Origin: Ochotona curzoniae
Lineage: Eukaryota; Chordata; Mammalia; Lagomorpha; Ochotonidae
Length of the DNA stretch: 64,000 bases
Assembly (NCBI RefSeq): GCF_017591425.1
Contig: NW_024466599.1
Location: 27,566,001-27,630,000, forward strand
Direction of reading: 5' to 3'
The notes beneath the pieces are model-generated. The model was given only the letters and a program-made list of their open reading frames with translations, ran no database searches and was not told where the DNA came from. Position 1 is the stretch's first letter, and each line of letters starts with the position of its first letter. Shown in pieces: positions 24,960 to 35,476 of the stretch. The position numbers and the translations under genes are program-made.

Positions 24960-24975
24960 GACGTGACGCACGTCG
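24960..24975. promoter_or_regulatory. CRE / E-box-like cluster
   Basis: GACGTGACGCACGTCG contains TGACG (half CRE), ACGTGAC (E-box/CRE-like) and a second CACGTC in reverse, forming a near-palindrome of bZIP/bHLH half-sites. Binding is inferred. Confidence 0.4.
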
Positions 24976-24977
24976 AA

Positions 24978-25061
24978 GCAGCCGACGCCGAGCGGGGGGC
25001 GTGTCCCGCTGCCGACGCCGAGGGGGCGTGCCCCGCAGCCGACGCCGGACGGGGCGTGTCC
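24978..25061. repeat. Three tandem 27-30-bp units with GGGGCGTG boxes
   Basis: Units at 24978-25007, 25008-25034 and 25035-25061 each start GC(A/T)GCCGACGCCG and end GGGGCGTGTCC or GGGGCGTGCCC. GGGGCGTG is the complement of CACGCCCC, a KLF/Sp-type box, so three spaced sites are present. Confidence 0.93.
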
Positions 25062-25199
25062 AGGCCAGTTAGCCGAGTTCTGAGCGCGTCGGCGCGGAGG
25101 CTCCGCGGTCCGGGCCTCGCGGTGTACCCGCTGCGGGTGGACGAACTGGGCTCGGCGCTTCCCGCTCCGCGCACCCCCAAGTCCGAAGCCCCCTGCTCC

Positions 25200-26640
25200 C
25201 CTGCCTGGCAGTTATCTTCCTGAACTTCGGCTCCAGCTACTTACTTCTCTGTTCTAGCGCTCCCACTGATGTCCCAGAATAAAGTCCAAAGTCCCAAAGC
25301 TGCGCGTGGCCTTGCATAATCGGGTTGCTACTCTACCTCTCCCACTCAAAGCCAAAGGCTCCTGCTTGCTGCGCCCGCACGGGCTGTTCCCTGGGCCCGG
25401 GGCGACCCTAACTCCCCTTTCTTCCTCACGTTCCACCTGCCCCAGCGCCGCCCAGCTCCCACACACCGACAGGATCCCCACAGGACTCACCTGTGCTGCC
25501 CACCCCCACCCCCCGACTCAAACGCCGCCTGGCCAAGCCCCGCTTTGTCCCGGCTTTGGCCGAGGTCAGGGTTCTTCCGCTTCAGGGCTGAGTGGACACC
25601 GGGACTAGAGTCCACCAGTGTCCTCGCCGCGGCACACCCGCTCGCCATGCTTTTGCGTGGCTGAGAACACCAGAGCACGCCAACTTGGATTCGTTGCACA
25701 GCCTCTCGCCTTGGAGGTTCTTCTCAACCTACGGGCCTACCCCTTGCGTTTGGGACCTCACCATGATTCTGTATTTGGCAACAGCTTCTTCACAGTTGAT
25801 TCAAGCTTCTTAGAACCATCATACCCAAAACTTTTGATCAGCGCCTTTAATCCGATTCTCTGTAGAGTGTATGGAATATGAAGTAGGAATATGGAATACT
25901 GCGGGAAGCCATGCAGTTGGGGCAGACAGCGTGGGGCTGTAACAAACACCAAGCTTAAGTTAGCAAGGCTACAAGGCAAGGCTACCAGGCTCAGCAAAAT
26001 GTCGCTCTCATCACCTCATTGCTGCCTCACCCCACTGTGTGAACATGCATCACCTCTCTAATATTTCATGGAATTCTCCTGAGGGCATGGTTGTTTTTCT
26101 GCAAATGTGAAATGATTTCCGTAACTGGTATATCACCTGAAACAGATCAATCATGTTACAGTGAAAGGGTTTTTAGCAGCTTAAGGCAGTGGCACCGAGC
26201 TAAAAGCATACAACAGTACAATTGAGCCCATATTGTTTCCAAACACCTTGTTATGTGCCCACCTTTGTCCTGGAACTTAACCTAAAGTGTGTAATGTTTT
26301 CCTTAAGAAATGGCTTGGCAATATCTTGGAAACAGATGGCTCTTATGTAGAGTTAACTCTACATAAACTACTCTGGCTTCTATATTTTATCAGATCTGTT
26401 CTTTCTGAAAGATTTATTGAAGAAACACTTTATTTGCCATGCAGCCAAAGCTGTTCATCCTGTTAACTCTACATCAGAAACAGAGTTCAAATCAGAGTTC
26501 AGCGGAAAGCTTGCGTATCAATTTCTACATGCATGTTGAGAGACGAATCAATTTGAAGAATTAAAAGGATATTTCCATTATCAATGAATATTCATACTTG
26601 TACTAATACATTATAATTTAAAATATCTATTAAAACAATA
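25200..26640. other. SINE-free upstream flank of SOS1
   Basis: GC content falls steadily away from the CpG block. 25265-25450 has an AATAAAGTCCAAAG motif like a common old mammalian repeat. No gene recognised. Confidence 0.5.
26343..26366. repeat. Perfect 24-bp palindrome
   Basis: TTATGTAGAGTT followed directly by its reverse complement, centred on 26354/26355. A 13-bp part (GTTAACTCTACAT) recurs at 26462-26474. Confidence 0.95.
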
Positions 26641-26643
26641 TGC

Positions 26644-26960
26644 GGGTCCAGCATGGTGGCCTAGCGGCTAAAGTCCTCGCTTTGAATGTGCCGGGATCCC
26701 ATATGGGCATCAGTTCTAATCCCAGCAGCTCCACTTCCCATCCAGCTCCCTGCTTGTGGCCTGAGAAAACAGTCAAGGACGGCACTAAGCCTTGGGACCC
26801 TGCACCTGCATGGGAGACCTGGAGGAAGTTCCTGGTCCTGGCTTTGGATCGGTGTAGCGGTCACTTGGGGAGTGAATCATCAGACGAAAGACTTTTCTCT
26901 ATGTCTCTCCTCCTCTCTATATATCTGACTTTGCATTAAAAATAAACAAATCTTAAAAAA
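26644..26960 (+). mobile_element. CSINE
   Basis: GGGTCCAGCATGGTGGCC head, GTTCTAATCC B-box, A-rich end. ATATGC at both ends is probably a short target-site duplication. Confidence 0.93.
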
Positions 26961-27192
26961 ATATGCATTTACAGCTGTATTGAGTCCCCCAGCAGGCAAA
27001 CGCTGAATGCAGAAGGTTTATTGAAGGGTACTATCAATGAAAGGAAACAGTGGAAGTAGAACTGGGTGGGGGGGAGCTGTCTGGCCACAGTGCCACTCTG
27101 CCAAAGACGCAGCCAGCCCAGCGAACAGCCTCCAGGACAGCGATCCGGAGGGGCATGCACAGAGCAGAAATGGCCAAGCCCAGGATGCACCA

Positions 27193-27398
27193 TCTTTTTT
27201 TTTAAGATTTATTTATTTTTATTGCAAAGTCAGATATACAGAGTGGAGGAGACTTTGAGCCATCTTCGATTGCTTTCCCAAGCCACTAGCAGGGAGCTGG
27301 ATGGGAAGCAGAGCGGCCAGAATTAGAACCAACGCCTTGATGGGATCCTGGCACGTTCAAAGTGCAAACTAGCCACTAGGCCACCAGCTGGGCCCTAT
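27193..27398 (-). mobile_element. CSINE with internal deletion
   Basis: The tail (AAGATTTATTTATTTTTATTG) and the head (GCCACTAGGCCACCAGCTGGGCCC) are intact, but about 120 bp between the tail region and the TTTGAGCCATC module are missing. Confidence 0.88.
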
Positions 27399-27399
27399 G

Positions 27400-28188
27400 A
27401 TGCACCATCTTACTGAGTCATTGATTGGGGCCTGCCCAGGAAGAGTATGACCTTGCTACAAAGCTGTCAGAAACTTGAAGTGGCCAACAAGGAAGATTGT
27501 TAACTAAGTGCATACTCCTAAAGTTAGGTCACAAGGTTTTGTCCTTGAATGGGGATGAGAACATCACAGCATCTCCATGGCAGCCACAACTTAGCATCTT
27601 TGCTACTCAAAAAACAAATGAGCTGCTTCTTTCCAATACTTTTTTTTTATTGATAAGTATGTAAACTCTATAATGAATACTCATTCTAAAGTAAGGCCAG
27701 CAGAATAAAATAAAAAATCACAGCCACTACATCATATCAGTTCATATCTACTAGGATGGTTAAAATTACAATTTTTAAAAGATAATAATAAATGTTGATT
27801 AAGACATAGAGAAAGAGAAACCTTCACACATTACTGGTTGATAGATCTGGTAGTTCCTCAAAGAATTAAACAGGGTCATCAAATACATCAGCAATTATAC
27901 TCCTAGATGCATACCTGGGAGAACTGAACACATCTCACTACGAAAAAACTTTTATTATGGTTATTTAAGTTAACATCCTATTTCTTAGAAAATTTACAAA
28001 AATTCATTGGAATAATTTAGGACCAAGAGGACCAAATTGTGTAGAATAACTTCAAGTCATTCAGAAAAATAACATACAAATAGAATATCTACTTAATAAT
28101 TACAGCATTTATTTATTTATGAAGAGACAAAGACCTGTGCCCAGTCATTGTGCTATGAGACCTGAGAATACTTAGAGTCATCTTAACT
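27400..28188. other. Non-SINE flank around the L1 fragment
   Basis: Apart from the L1 piece at 27690-27965 this is AT-rich sequence with no recognised feature. Confidence 0.4.
27690..27965 (+). mobile_element. Old L1 ORF2 3' fragment
   Basis: TATCTACTAGGATGGTTAAA, 'ACACATTACTGGTTGATAG', 'CAATTATACTCCTAGATGC' and 'CCTGGGAGAACTGAACAC' follow the conserved order of the L1 ORF2 C-terminal region. Confidence 0.7.
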
Positions 28189-28509
28189 GGACCCAGCATG
28201 GTAGCCTAACAGCTAAAGGCCTCCCCATGCACACACCAGGATCCCATGTGGGCACCGGTTCTAATCCCAGCAGCCTCACTTCCCAATTGCCTGGGAAAGC
28301 AATTGAGGACAATTAAAGCCTTGGAACTCTGCACCAGTGTGAAAGGCCCAGAGGAGGCTCCTGGCTCTGGCTTTGGATAGACCATAGCTCCGGCCATTGT
28401 AGCCACTTAGACAGTAAATTAATGGATGGATGATGTTCCTCTCTGTCTCTTCTCCTCTATGTATATCTGACTTTTCAATGAAAATAAATAAATCTTTAAA
28501 AAAAAAAAA
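28189..28509 (+). mobile_element. CSINE with target-site duplication
   Basis: Flanked by GTCATCTTAACT (28177-28188) and GTCATCTTAATT (28510-28521); about 30 bp of the body are missing. Confidence 0.94.
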
Positions 28510-28787
28510 GTCATCTTAATTGCAAGGCTAAACGCCCACCTCACAATATTATTTTTATCATTAACCTTTTATAGAATTGTATATCATTATCCTTCAGATT
28601 CAGATACTAAATTCCATTCATCACAAGCACTTAATAAATGTTGTTGGTTGATTGATGAAGTTACGTCTGGACTCCACTTTTATTTTTAGAATAGATGTTA
28701 ACTAATTTACTTGAGGTATTGAAAGAGGAATAAGTGACTTGGTTTGTCTGACTTGTATTCAAATCAAATGTAGCTTTCTCTCTCTCT

Positions 28788-29114
28788 CTTTTTTAAAGAT
28801 TTATTATTTATTTTTAGTGGAATAGCAGATTTATAGAGAGGAGAGACAGAAAGAAAGATCTTTCATCTGCTGGTTCATTCCTCAGATGACCGCAATGTAA
28901 AGCTGAGCCAATCCAAAGCCAGGAGTCAGGAGCTTCATCGGGGTCTCCCACATAGGTACAGGGTCCAAAGGCTTTGGGCCATCCTCTACTGCTTTCCCGG
29001 GCCATAAGCAGGGAGCTGGATGGGAAGTGGAGCAGCCAGGACATAAACTGACACCTGTAGGGGATGTTGGAGTTGGAGGCGGAGGATTAGCCAGTTGAGT
29101 CAATACACCAGCCT
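28788..29114 (-). mobile_element. CSINE
   Basis: Full-length minus-strand copy; a diverged head (GCCAGTTGAGTCAATACACC) ends the element. Confidence 0.88.
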
Positions 29115-29157
29115 GACTTATTTTTGATCTATCATTACCTCCACCTGTTTTTATTTT

Positions 29158-29818
29158 AAAACTTTATTTATTTTGGGCCCGGCGCGGTGGCGCAAGTGGT
29201 TAAAGGTCCTCGCCTTGCACGCCCGGGATCCCATATGGGCGCCAGTTCTATCCCGGCAGCCCCGCTTCCCTTCCAGCTCCCTGCCTGTGGCCTGGGAAAG
29301 CAGTCGAGGATGGCCCAAAGCTTTGGGAACCTGCACCCGCGTGGGAGACCCGGAAGAGTCTCCTGGCTTCGGATCGGCATAGTATCGGCCCGTTGCGCTC
29401 ACTTGGGGAGTGAATCATCGGGCCGGAAGATCTTCCTCTCTGTCTCTCCTCTCTGTGTATCCGCCTTTCCAATGAAAAAAATAATAAAAATAAATCTTTA
29501 AAAAAAATAAAAAAAAACCTTTATTTATTTTTATTGGAAAGTTAGATTTACAGAGAAGAAGGTCTGTCTGCTGATTCACCACCCCCGCCCCCATCCCAGT
29601 GGCTGCAACAGCCAGAGCTGAGCTTATCTGAAGCCAGGAACCTGGAGCCGCTTCCAGATCTCCCATGTGGGTGCAGGGTCCCAAGGCTTTGGGCCATCCT
29701 CGACTGCTTTCCAATGCTACAAGCAGGGAGCTGGATGGGAAGTGGGGCCACTGGGATTAGAACAGGCGATCATATGGAATCCCGGTGCATGCAAGGTGAG
29801 GACTTTAGCCATGAGGCG
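29158..29818 (-). mobile_element. CSINE (host) invaded by a young CSINE
   Basis: The minus-strand element starts in its T-rich tail at 29158, is interrupted by 29175-29509, and continues from about 29515 through 'GGGTGCAGGGTCCCAAGG' to its head near 29818. Confidence 0.88.
29175..29509 (+). mobile_element. Young CSINE inserted into the tail of a minus-strand CSINE
   Basis: GGGCCCGGCGCGGTGGCGC head and retained CpGs mark the youngest subfamily. CTTTATTTATTTT occurs at both ends as the target-site duplication, taken from the host SINE tail. The two elements now form a tail-to-tail inverted pair with almost no spacer. Confidence 0.95.
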
Positions 29819-29819
29819 G

Positions 29820-29980
29820 CTAGAGACCCAGAAGAGCTCCTGGCTCCTGGCTTTGGATCAGTGCAGCTCTGGCCATTCCAGTCACTTGGGCAGTAAATAT
29901 TCCAATGAAAGATCTTCCTCTCTGTTTCTCTTCCTCTCTATATTTATCTGACTTTGTAATAAAAATAAATAAATCTTTTA
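29820..29980 (+). mobile_element. 5'-truncated CSINE
   Basis: Only the 3' half is present, from AGAGACCCAGAAGAGCTCC to AATAAAAATAAATAAATC, abutting the head of the minus-strand element before it. Confidence 0.88.
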
Positions 29981-29984
29981 AAAA

Positions 29985-30275
29985 AATTCATTGATTTGTA
30001 TTTGAAAGGCAATTTTACAGAGAGAAAGAAAGATCTTCCACCTACTGGCTACTCCTCTGTGGCCACAAAAACTGGTTCCTTGAGCTAGGAGCTTCATCTG
30101 AGTCTCCCATGTGGGTGCAGGGGCCCAACCACTGAAGACGGTATTCCACTGGTTTCCCAGGCATTTTAGCAAAGAGCTGGATGGGAAGTAGAGCAGCTGG
30201 AACTCCCACCAGTATTTGCTATCTGGGCAGCAGGCGTGGCTTAACTCATTACCCCATAGCTTGGTCCCCTTTCCT
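29985..30275 (-). mobile_element. CSINE, older
   Basis: Minus-strand copy tail-to-tail with the truncated copy before it; 'GTATTTGAAAGGCAATTTTACAG' marks an older subfamily. Confidence 0.85.
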
Positions 30276-30459
30276 TTCTTCTCCAACCCTCTTGTTTCTG
30301 AGATTAAGCTGCTTTTGAAATATCAGCCTTTTGTTGCTGCAAGGAGGAAGACAAAAGGGAAAATGAAGTTGATATCTTCCTCTCTCTGGAAGAGCATCCA
30401 AACTAGTTTTGTGAGTTCACTGCTGAGGGCAAAGATAGGTGTTAAAACAGAACAAAAGA

Positions 30460-30840
30460 GAGAGAACTGAGTGAGCCCTGAGGAGCTGAGAAAATCCCTG
30501 GGATTGAGAAAGCCCTGAAGGAAGACTAGTGGTGGGCCAGGCGGTTCCAAGCAGCAAGAAGGGAGCCCAATGAACCTCCAGCAACAGACTGGAAGTTCAC
30601 ATACAAGTTATCTAATAAGAAATCTGAAAGTTCCAGCTCTGCAGATAGCTGCAGGAAATGTCTAGCAGGCAGGTAAGAATGCAGCTGCAGTGACCAGGAG
30701 ATGTGCAGATAGGAAATTTTCGACCTTATCTTAGGTGGCTTGGAATCAGCATGGGCAAGAGCTGGAAGAAACTTCAATATCAGACATTCTGTGTACGCAT
30801 CTCTGCCCATCACTTCTACTCTAACAACATGTGCATAAAG
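30460..30840 (+). repeat. Dispersed repeat X, copy 2
   Basis: Diverged homologue of 20380-20730, in the same orientation, sharing the motifs given there. Shared ends cannot be set exactly by eye. Confidence 0.55.
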
Positions 30841-30868
30841 CTAAACACTGCTGGGTAGCGGGTAGAGG

Positions 30869-31190
30869 GTAGGCAGCAGGGTGACTCAATGGCTAAATCC
30901 TCACCTTGCACGTGCTGGGATCACCTACGGATCTGGTTCACATCCTGGCTGCTCCAGCTCCCATTCAACCAGATCCTGCTTGTGACCTGGGAAAGCAGGC
31001 AAGGATGGCCCAAAGCCTTGGGTTCCTGCACCCAGAAGAAGCTCCTGGTCCTGGTTTTGGATTGGTGCAGCTCCGGCTGTTGCAGCCACTTGGGGAGTGA
31101 ATCAGCAGATGGAAGATGTTCCTCTCTGTCTCTCCTGCTCTCTGTTTATCTGCCTTTCCAATAAAAATAAAGAAGTCTAACGAAAAAGGT
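30869..31190 (+). mobile_element. CSINE
   Basis: GGCAGCAGGGTGACTCAATGG head; the CACCCxxxTGGGAGACCC module is partly deleted; CCAATAAAAATAAAG tail. Confidence 0.88.
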
Positions 31191-31279
31191 TGGTTTAAAA
31201 AAAATACATCTTCAAAAATAATTGAATATGACATGGCAGGTATTTAGCTTTATCTCATTGCATATCCATGTTACATATC

Positions 31280-31880
31280 ACAGTGCCTAGCTTGGATACC
31301 CAGTTCTACTCCTGACGCAATTTCTGCTAAAACAGACCCTGGGAAACAGCAGTTGTAGAAGTCTTCCCAAAGAAAGAAAGGAGGGCCGTTTCTAGGGAAA
31401 AGGACGTGACAGCTTCAGCAACTGCTTGTCAGCACAATGCTGTAGTCTTAGCCAATCAACACAGAGTTGACTCCCTATCGGTGGGGTAAGGCAGATTGCT
31501 AAATCTATTCAGGGGAACTGGTTAACATTATCAGGAACTGTGTCCACAGGTGCAATCCTGGCAGCCCTCCAGCAACCCTGGAACTTTACATCACGCAGTC
31601 ACAAGGTATGTTACCATACCTGGGTGACAAAGATGAAAAGTATGTAAGGGAATGCCCCTCCTGGTTCATGGTGCCAAAATACACCTGCTCCCTGCAAAAC
31701 GCCTTGGTGCCAGGTGAGAGAATCTTGCTCGGTGATAGAAAGTCAGTGGTTTCCTGCCACAGGTGCGATGGACATAGATTGAGTGTCTGGCTGCTAGCTT
31801 TGGTCTGGGGTATCACTGCTGTTGTGGACATTTTGAGGGGAGGAAGGGAAATATGTCTCTTTTCAAATAAATAAAGTGAA
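31280..31880 (+). mobile_element. Possible old CSINE, interrupted
   Basis: ACCCAGTTCTACTCCTGACG and AAACAGACCCTGGGAAACAG (31290-31350), then GTCTGGCTGCTAGCTTTGG to TTTCAAATAAATAAAG (31780-31875), fit the two halves of one element. The roughly 400 bp between are unassigned. Confidence 0.45.
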
Positions 31881-32189
31881 TTTAAAATTCCTTGTCAACT
31901 TAATAGGCACAAAATAGTATTTCAATGAGGTGTTTTTTTTTTTTTTAAATTTACAGGTACCTGATTGATTGTAGTTAATCATTTTCTTTCAGTGAAGTAT
32001 TCTGAAAACTGATTTTTTTTTTTGGTTATATGAGTTGCAATGGCTTTCTTGTACCTTATTTATATCTTGCCCTTTTACTTTCTTTATGGAATGTTGTGAT
32101 TTTCAGTTCCTTCATTTCTTTTGCTTTGATTATAATACAGTTCCATAGACTCTGGGAAGAAATCCTTAATTTCAATGAAATCAAATTTA

Positions 32190-32485
32190 CCAGAGCCAGT
32201 GTTGTGGTGTAATGGGGAAAACCACTGTTAGAGATGCTGGGCTCCCATATAGGCAAGAATTCAGGTCCTATCTGCTCTACTTCCTGTCCAGCTCCATGCT
32301 AAAAGCCTGGGAAAAGCAACAGAAGGTGGCCCAAGCGTTTGAACCCCTGCCACTCATGGGGGAGATTTCAATGAAGCGACTGGCGCCTGGCTTCAGCCTG
32401 GCTCGATCCTGACTGGTGTTGGCAATCTGGGTTTCTACTTATTAGCTTGGTCTTTCAAATAAATAAAATTCTTAAAATAAAAATA
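32190..32485 (+). mobile_element. CSINE, old
   Basis: CCAGTGTTGTGGTGTAATGGGG head, TCCCATATAGGC, and a TTTCAAATAAATAAAATTC tail. Confidence 0.8.
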
Positions 32486-32489
32486 AGGC

Positions 32490-32745
32490 AGAGCCCTGTA
32501 CAGTAGCCTAGTGACTAAAGTTCTCAACTTGCATCCACTGGGATCGCATATGGGTTCCAGTCTGTGTTCCAGCAGCCCCGCTTCCCAACCAGCTCCCTGC
32601 TTGTGGAAGACATAGAAGAAACTCCTGGCTTCTGGCTTCGGATCTGCTCAGTTCAGGGCCTTGTTACAAACTGGGGAGTGAGCCAGCAGATGGAAAATCT
32701 TTCTCTGTAAATCTTTCTTTTCAATAAAAATAGATGTATTTTTTT
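32490..32745 (+). mobile_element. CSINE, internally deleted
   Basis: Head AGAGCCCTGTACAGTAGCC; the segment between 'CCCTGCTTGTGG' and 'CATAGAAGAAACTCC' is shortened. Confidence 0.87.
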
Positions 32746-32848
32746 TTAAAAAGCAATGTAATTTATCAATGGTTTCTTGTTTATTTTCTGAGATTTTTTT
32801 ATTTGGAAATTCTTTCCCATTTTGAGCTCATAAAGATATTATTTTCTT

Positions 32849-33184
32849 GGGCCCGGCGCGGTGGCGCAAGTGGTTAAAGGTCCTCGCCTTGCACGCCCGG
32901 GATCCCATATGGGCGCCGGTTCTAATCCCGGCAGCCCCGCTTCCCTTCCAGCTCCCTGCCTGTGGCCTGGGAAAGCAGTCGAGGACAGCCCAAAGCTTTG
33001 GGAACCTGCACCCACGTGGGAGACCCAGAAGAGGCTCCTGGCTTCGGATCGGCATAGTATCGGCCCGTTGCGCTCACTTGGGGAGTGAATCATCGGACGG
33101 AAGATCTTCCTCTCTGTCTCTCCTCTCTGTATATCTGCCTTTCCAATGAAAAAAATAATAAAAATAAATCTTTAAAAAAAAAAA
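32849..33184 (+). mobile_element. Young CSINE with perfect 17-bp target-site duplication
   Basis: AAAGATATTATTTTCTT at 32832-32848 is repeated at 33185-33201. The element is full length with an A-box-like GTGGCGCAAGTGG, a GGTTCTAATCC B-box, few CpG losses and an A tail. It is close to the subfamily consensus and the best local reference copy. Confidence 0.98.
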
Positions 33185-33411
33185 AAAGATATTATTTTCT
33201 TTTCATAGAAATACTTTCGATTTTTGCAGTTAAGCCTATAATACAATGGAATTGTTTTATCTAGGGTGTGAGGCAGGGATATAAGTTAATTTGTAAAATG
33301 GATTTACCAGCTCTCCATGTTACATTTATCAAACAGTGTGTCATTTCCTCACTCCTCTGCAAGGCTTGCTGTGTCATCAATTATGCGTTTATTTATCTAG
33401 CCCTCACTTTA

Positions 33412-33715
33412 AATAATTTTTTATTCTATTTTGATTTGAAAGGCAGAGGTATAGAAAGAGAAGTAGTGACACAGAGAGATCTTCCATTCACTGATTTACT
33501 CCCAGATGGCTAGAACATCCAGAGCTGTTTTGTTTAGATCCCCCACGCGAGCACAGGGGCCCAAACACTTGGGCCATCCTCCGCTGCTTTCCTGGGTGCA
33601 CCAACAGGGGGCTGAGTTGGAAGTGGAGCAGCTGGGGCAAAAATCAGTGTCCATATGGTACTCCTGTGCTGCAGGTGGAGGCTTAGCCTATTAAGCACCA
33701 TGCCAGCACTACTGG
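33412..33715 (-). mobile_element. CSINE, old, with a CTCF-like core
   Basis: Minus-strand element with a degraded head (CCTATTAAGCACCATGCC). It contains CCAACAGGGGGC at 33601-33612, discussed under findings. Confidence 0.82.
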
Positions 33716-33764
33716 CCCTCTATGGATCCATTGGTTTTGTCTGGTCCTGTGCTGATACTATACT

Positions 33765-34100
33765 TTTTTTTTCTTTAAGATTTATTTATTTTTATTATAA
33801 AGTCAGATATACAGAGAGGAGGAGAGACAGAGAGGAAGATCATCCATCCGATGGTTCACTCCCCAAGTGACTGCAACAGCTGGAGCTGAGCCAATCTGAA
33901 GCTAGGAGCCAGGAGCTCTTCTGGGTCTCCCACGTGGGTGCAGGATCCCAAGGCTTTGGGCCATCCTCGACTGCTTTCCCAGGCCACAAGCAGGGAGCTG
34001 GAAGGAAGCAGAGCCATCGGGGTTAGAACCAGTGCCCATATTGGATCCTGGCGTGCGCGAGGCGAGAACTTTAACCACTATACCTATCGCTCTGGGCTCA
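33765..34100 (-). mobile_element. CSINE
   Basis: Full length from TTTAAGATTTATTTATTTTTATT to ACCTATCGCTCTGGGCTC. Confidence 0.93.
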
Positions 34101-34209
34101 CCACCACTTTGCTTTAATTATCTTTGCTGTGTAATTGTTATTCATATCTGGTACATCAAAATTTTCTCACCTTGTTCTTCTGAAGGAAAATAAAGCTTTT
34201 TGCCTTTTT

Positions 34210-34460
34210 AAATTTACATTTAATTTTTAAAAAATAGATTGTGTCTATTTGAAACATAGAGAACACCTCCCACCCCTGTGCCAGTGCCCTGGCAAAAAGG
34301 CAAGGAGCACAGAATTCAGTTCAGTCTCCCACATTGGTAGCAGAAACTCAATGAATCACCTGATCATCACTGATGCCTTCCAAGTCGAGAATCAAACCCA
34401 GGTACTCAGGTATGGGTCACAGGGTCTTAAGTGCCAGTTCTTGGCTGCCCTTTCAGAGTC
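34210..34460 (-). mobile_element. Ancient CSINE remnant
   Basis: 'GTGTCTATTTGAAACATAGAG', 'TCTCCCACATTGGTAGCAG' and 'GAGAATCAAACCCAGGTAC' keep the minus-strand order of the oldest subfamily. Confidence 0.6.
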
Positions 34461-34595
34461 AGACCACTGTATTCTGCCAGAGACCAGCTCCAGCTGACCT
34501 GAGAACCTGCAAAAGATGTGTGGATTGGCGACAAGAAGAGACGTGGACCACTACGGCATGATGCTCATCATGGACAACGCAGTAAAATTGTCTTC

Positions 34596-34601
34596 TTTAT
34601 T
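34596..34601 (-). terminator. Distal poly(A) signal AATAAA
   Basis: ATAAATAAAG on the minus strand followed by a T/G-containing stretch (TTTTACTGCGTTGTCC). A second AATAAA lies at 34953-34958, so two 3' ends are possible. Confidence 0.45.
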
Positions 34602-35476
34602 TATACAGAAATCATCCCAAGTTTTTGCACAACATCCAATTGTTTCATTTTTACTTCATGGCTAAGAGAATACAAAAACAGTCCTAAAGAAAAAATCACA
34701 TTACTATCATTTTACTTCAGAGAAAACATTTTCAGCAAACCATCGCTCATTCAAACCTGCAGTGACCTGGCAGAAGCCAGGAACTCCACGGTTGGCAGCA
34801 CATGTGGTTACATAGCGACAGGTGGTTTACTTATATCCAAAATCAATCTTCACTAAAACTAAACTGATATTACTTAAAATATCAAGATTACAGAATTAAA
34901 AAGGAAGCTTATAAATGAAAGGAATTTATAAAGGAATATATATCACAGCTTCTTTATTACATTTTATAATCAATCATACACAAATTACCATCACCTTCAC
35001 CTAGTACTGATTCAATTTTTTGTTGTTGTTCTTTTGTTAAAGGGCAGCGAAAAGAATCAGGGTAGCCCAGCCTTTCTGTGGACGGAGGGTTTCACAAGAC
35101 ACTTCTTTTTATCTTTTAAAACTTTTCCTAAATGTAAGTGCTAATAGAAGGTAGAAGTTTCAAGCCACTTTCCTCTGGGGGCTCACAGCATTGGTCTCTC
35201 TTTAGAAGACGCCCCATAAACTTTGTGCTCTGCATTGGTGGGAAGCCAAAGTGTGTCATTTCATGTAACGCAGCAGTTTGAGGCTGCATGGTACATCAAC
35301 TTTATAAGACACTTTCTTCACTTCTTGGCCAATAAACTACGAGCAACTCTAAAGAGAAAGAAAACAAACACAAATGCAAAACTTGGTCTTGTGCAACAGC
35401 CTGTTTCTCTAGTCTTTGAACATGACTTGTGTCTGTGATTTTGAATACCAGGAAGACAGCTTCGTGAGGATTACAC

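Larger units (their letters stand above)
24590..25160. promoter_or_regulatory. Second CpG-rich block upstream of SOS1
   Basis: CpG density rises again about 1-1.5 kb beyond the main island, after a less CpG-rich interval (23.8-24.5 kb). It contains the GC-box repeat and the CRE/E-box-like site listed separately. It may be an upstream part of the SOS1 promoter or a start site for a divergent transcript. Long open frames here are expected from the composition and are not called as genes. Confidence 0.6.

Noticed and set aside
24978..25061. CRISPR-like repeat array
   Set aside because: Three directly abutting GC-rich units without spacers in mammalian DNA; a promoter-proximal tandem duplication.
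24152..25072. 306-codon plus-strand frame in the second CpG block
   Set aside because: Half of it lies in the GC-rich tandem-repeat region; no recognisable domain. A divergent noncoding transcript is a better hypothesis.
32849..32940. tRNA-like sequence with A-box and B-box
   Set aside because: It is the tRNA-derived head of a CSINE, not a cloverleaf-forming tRNA gene.
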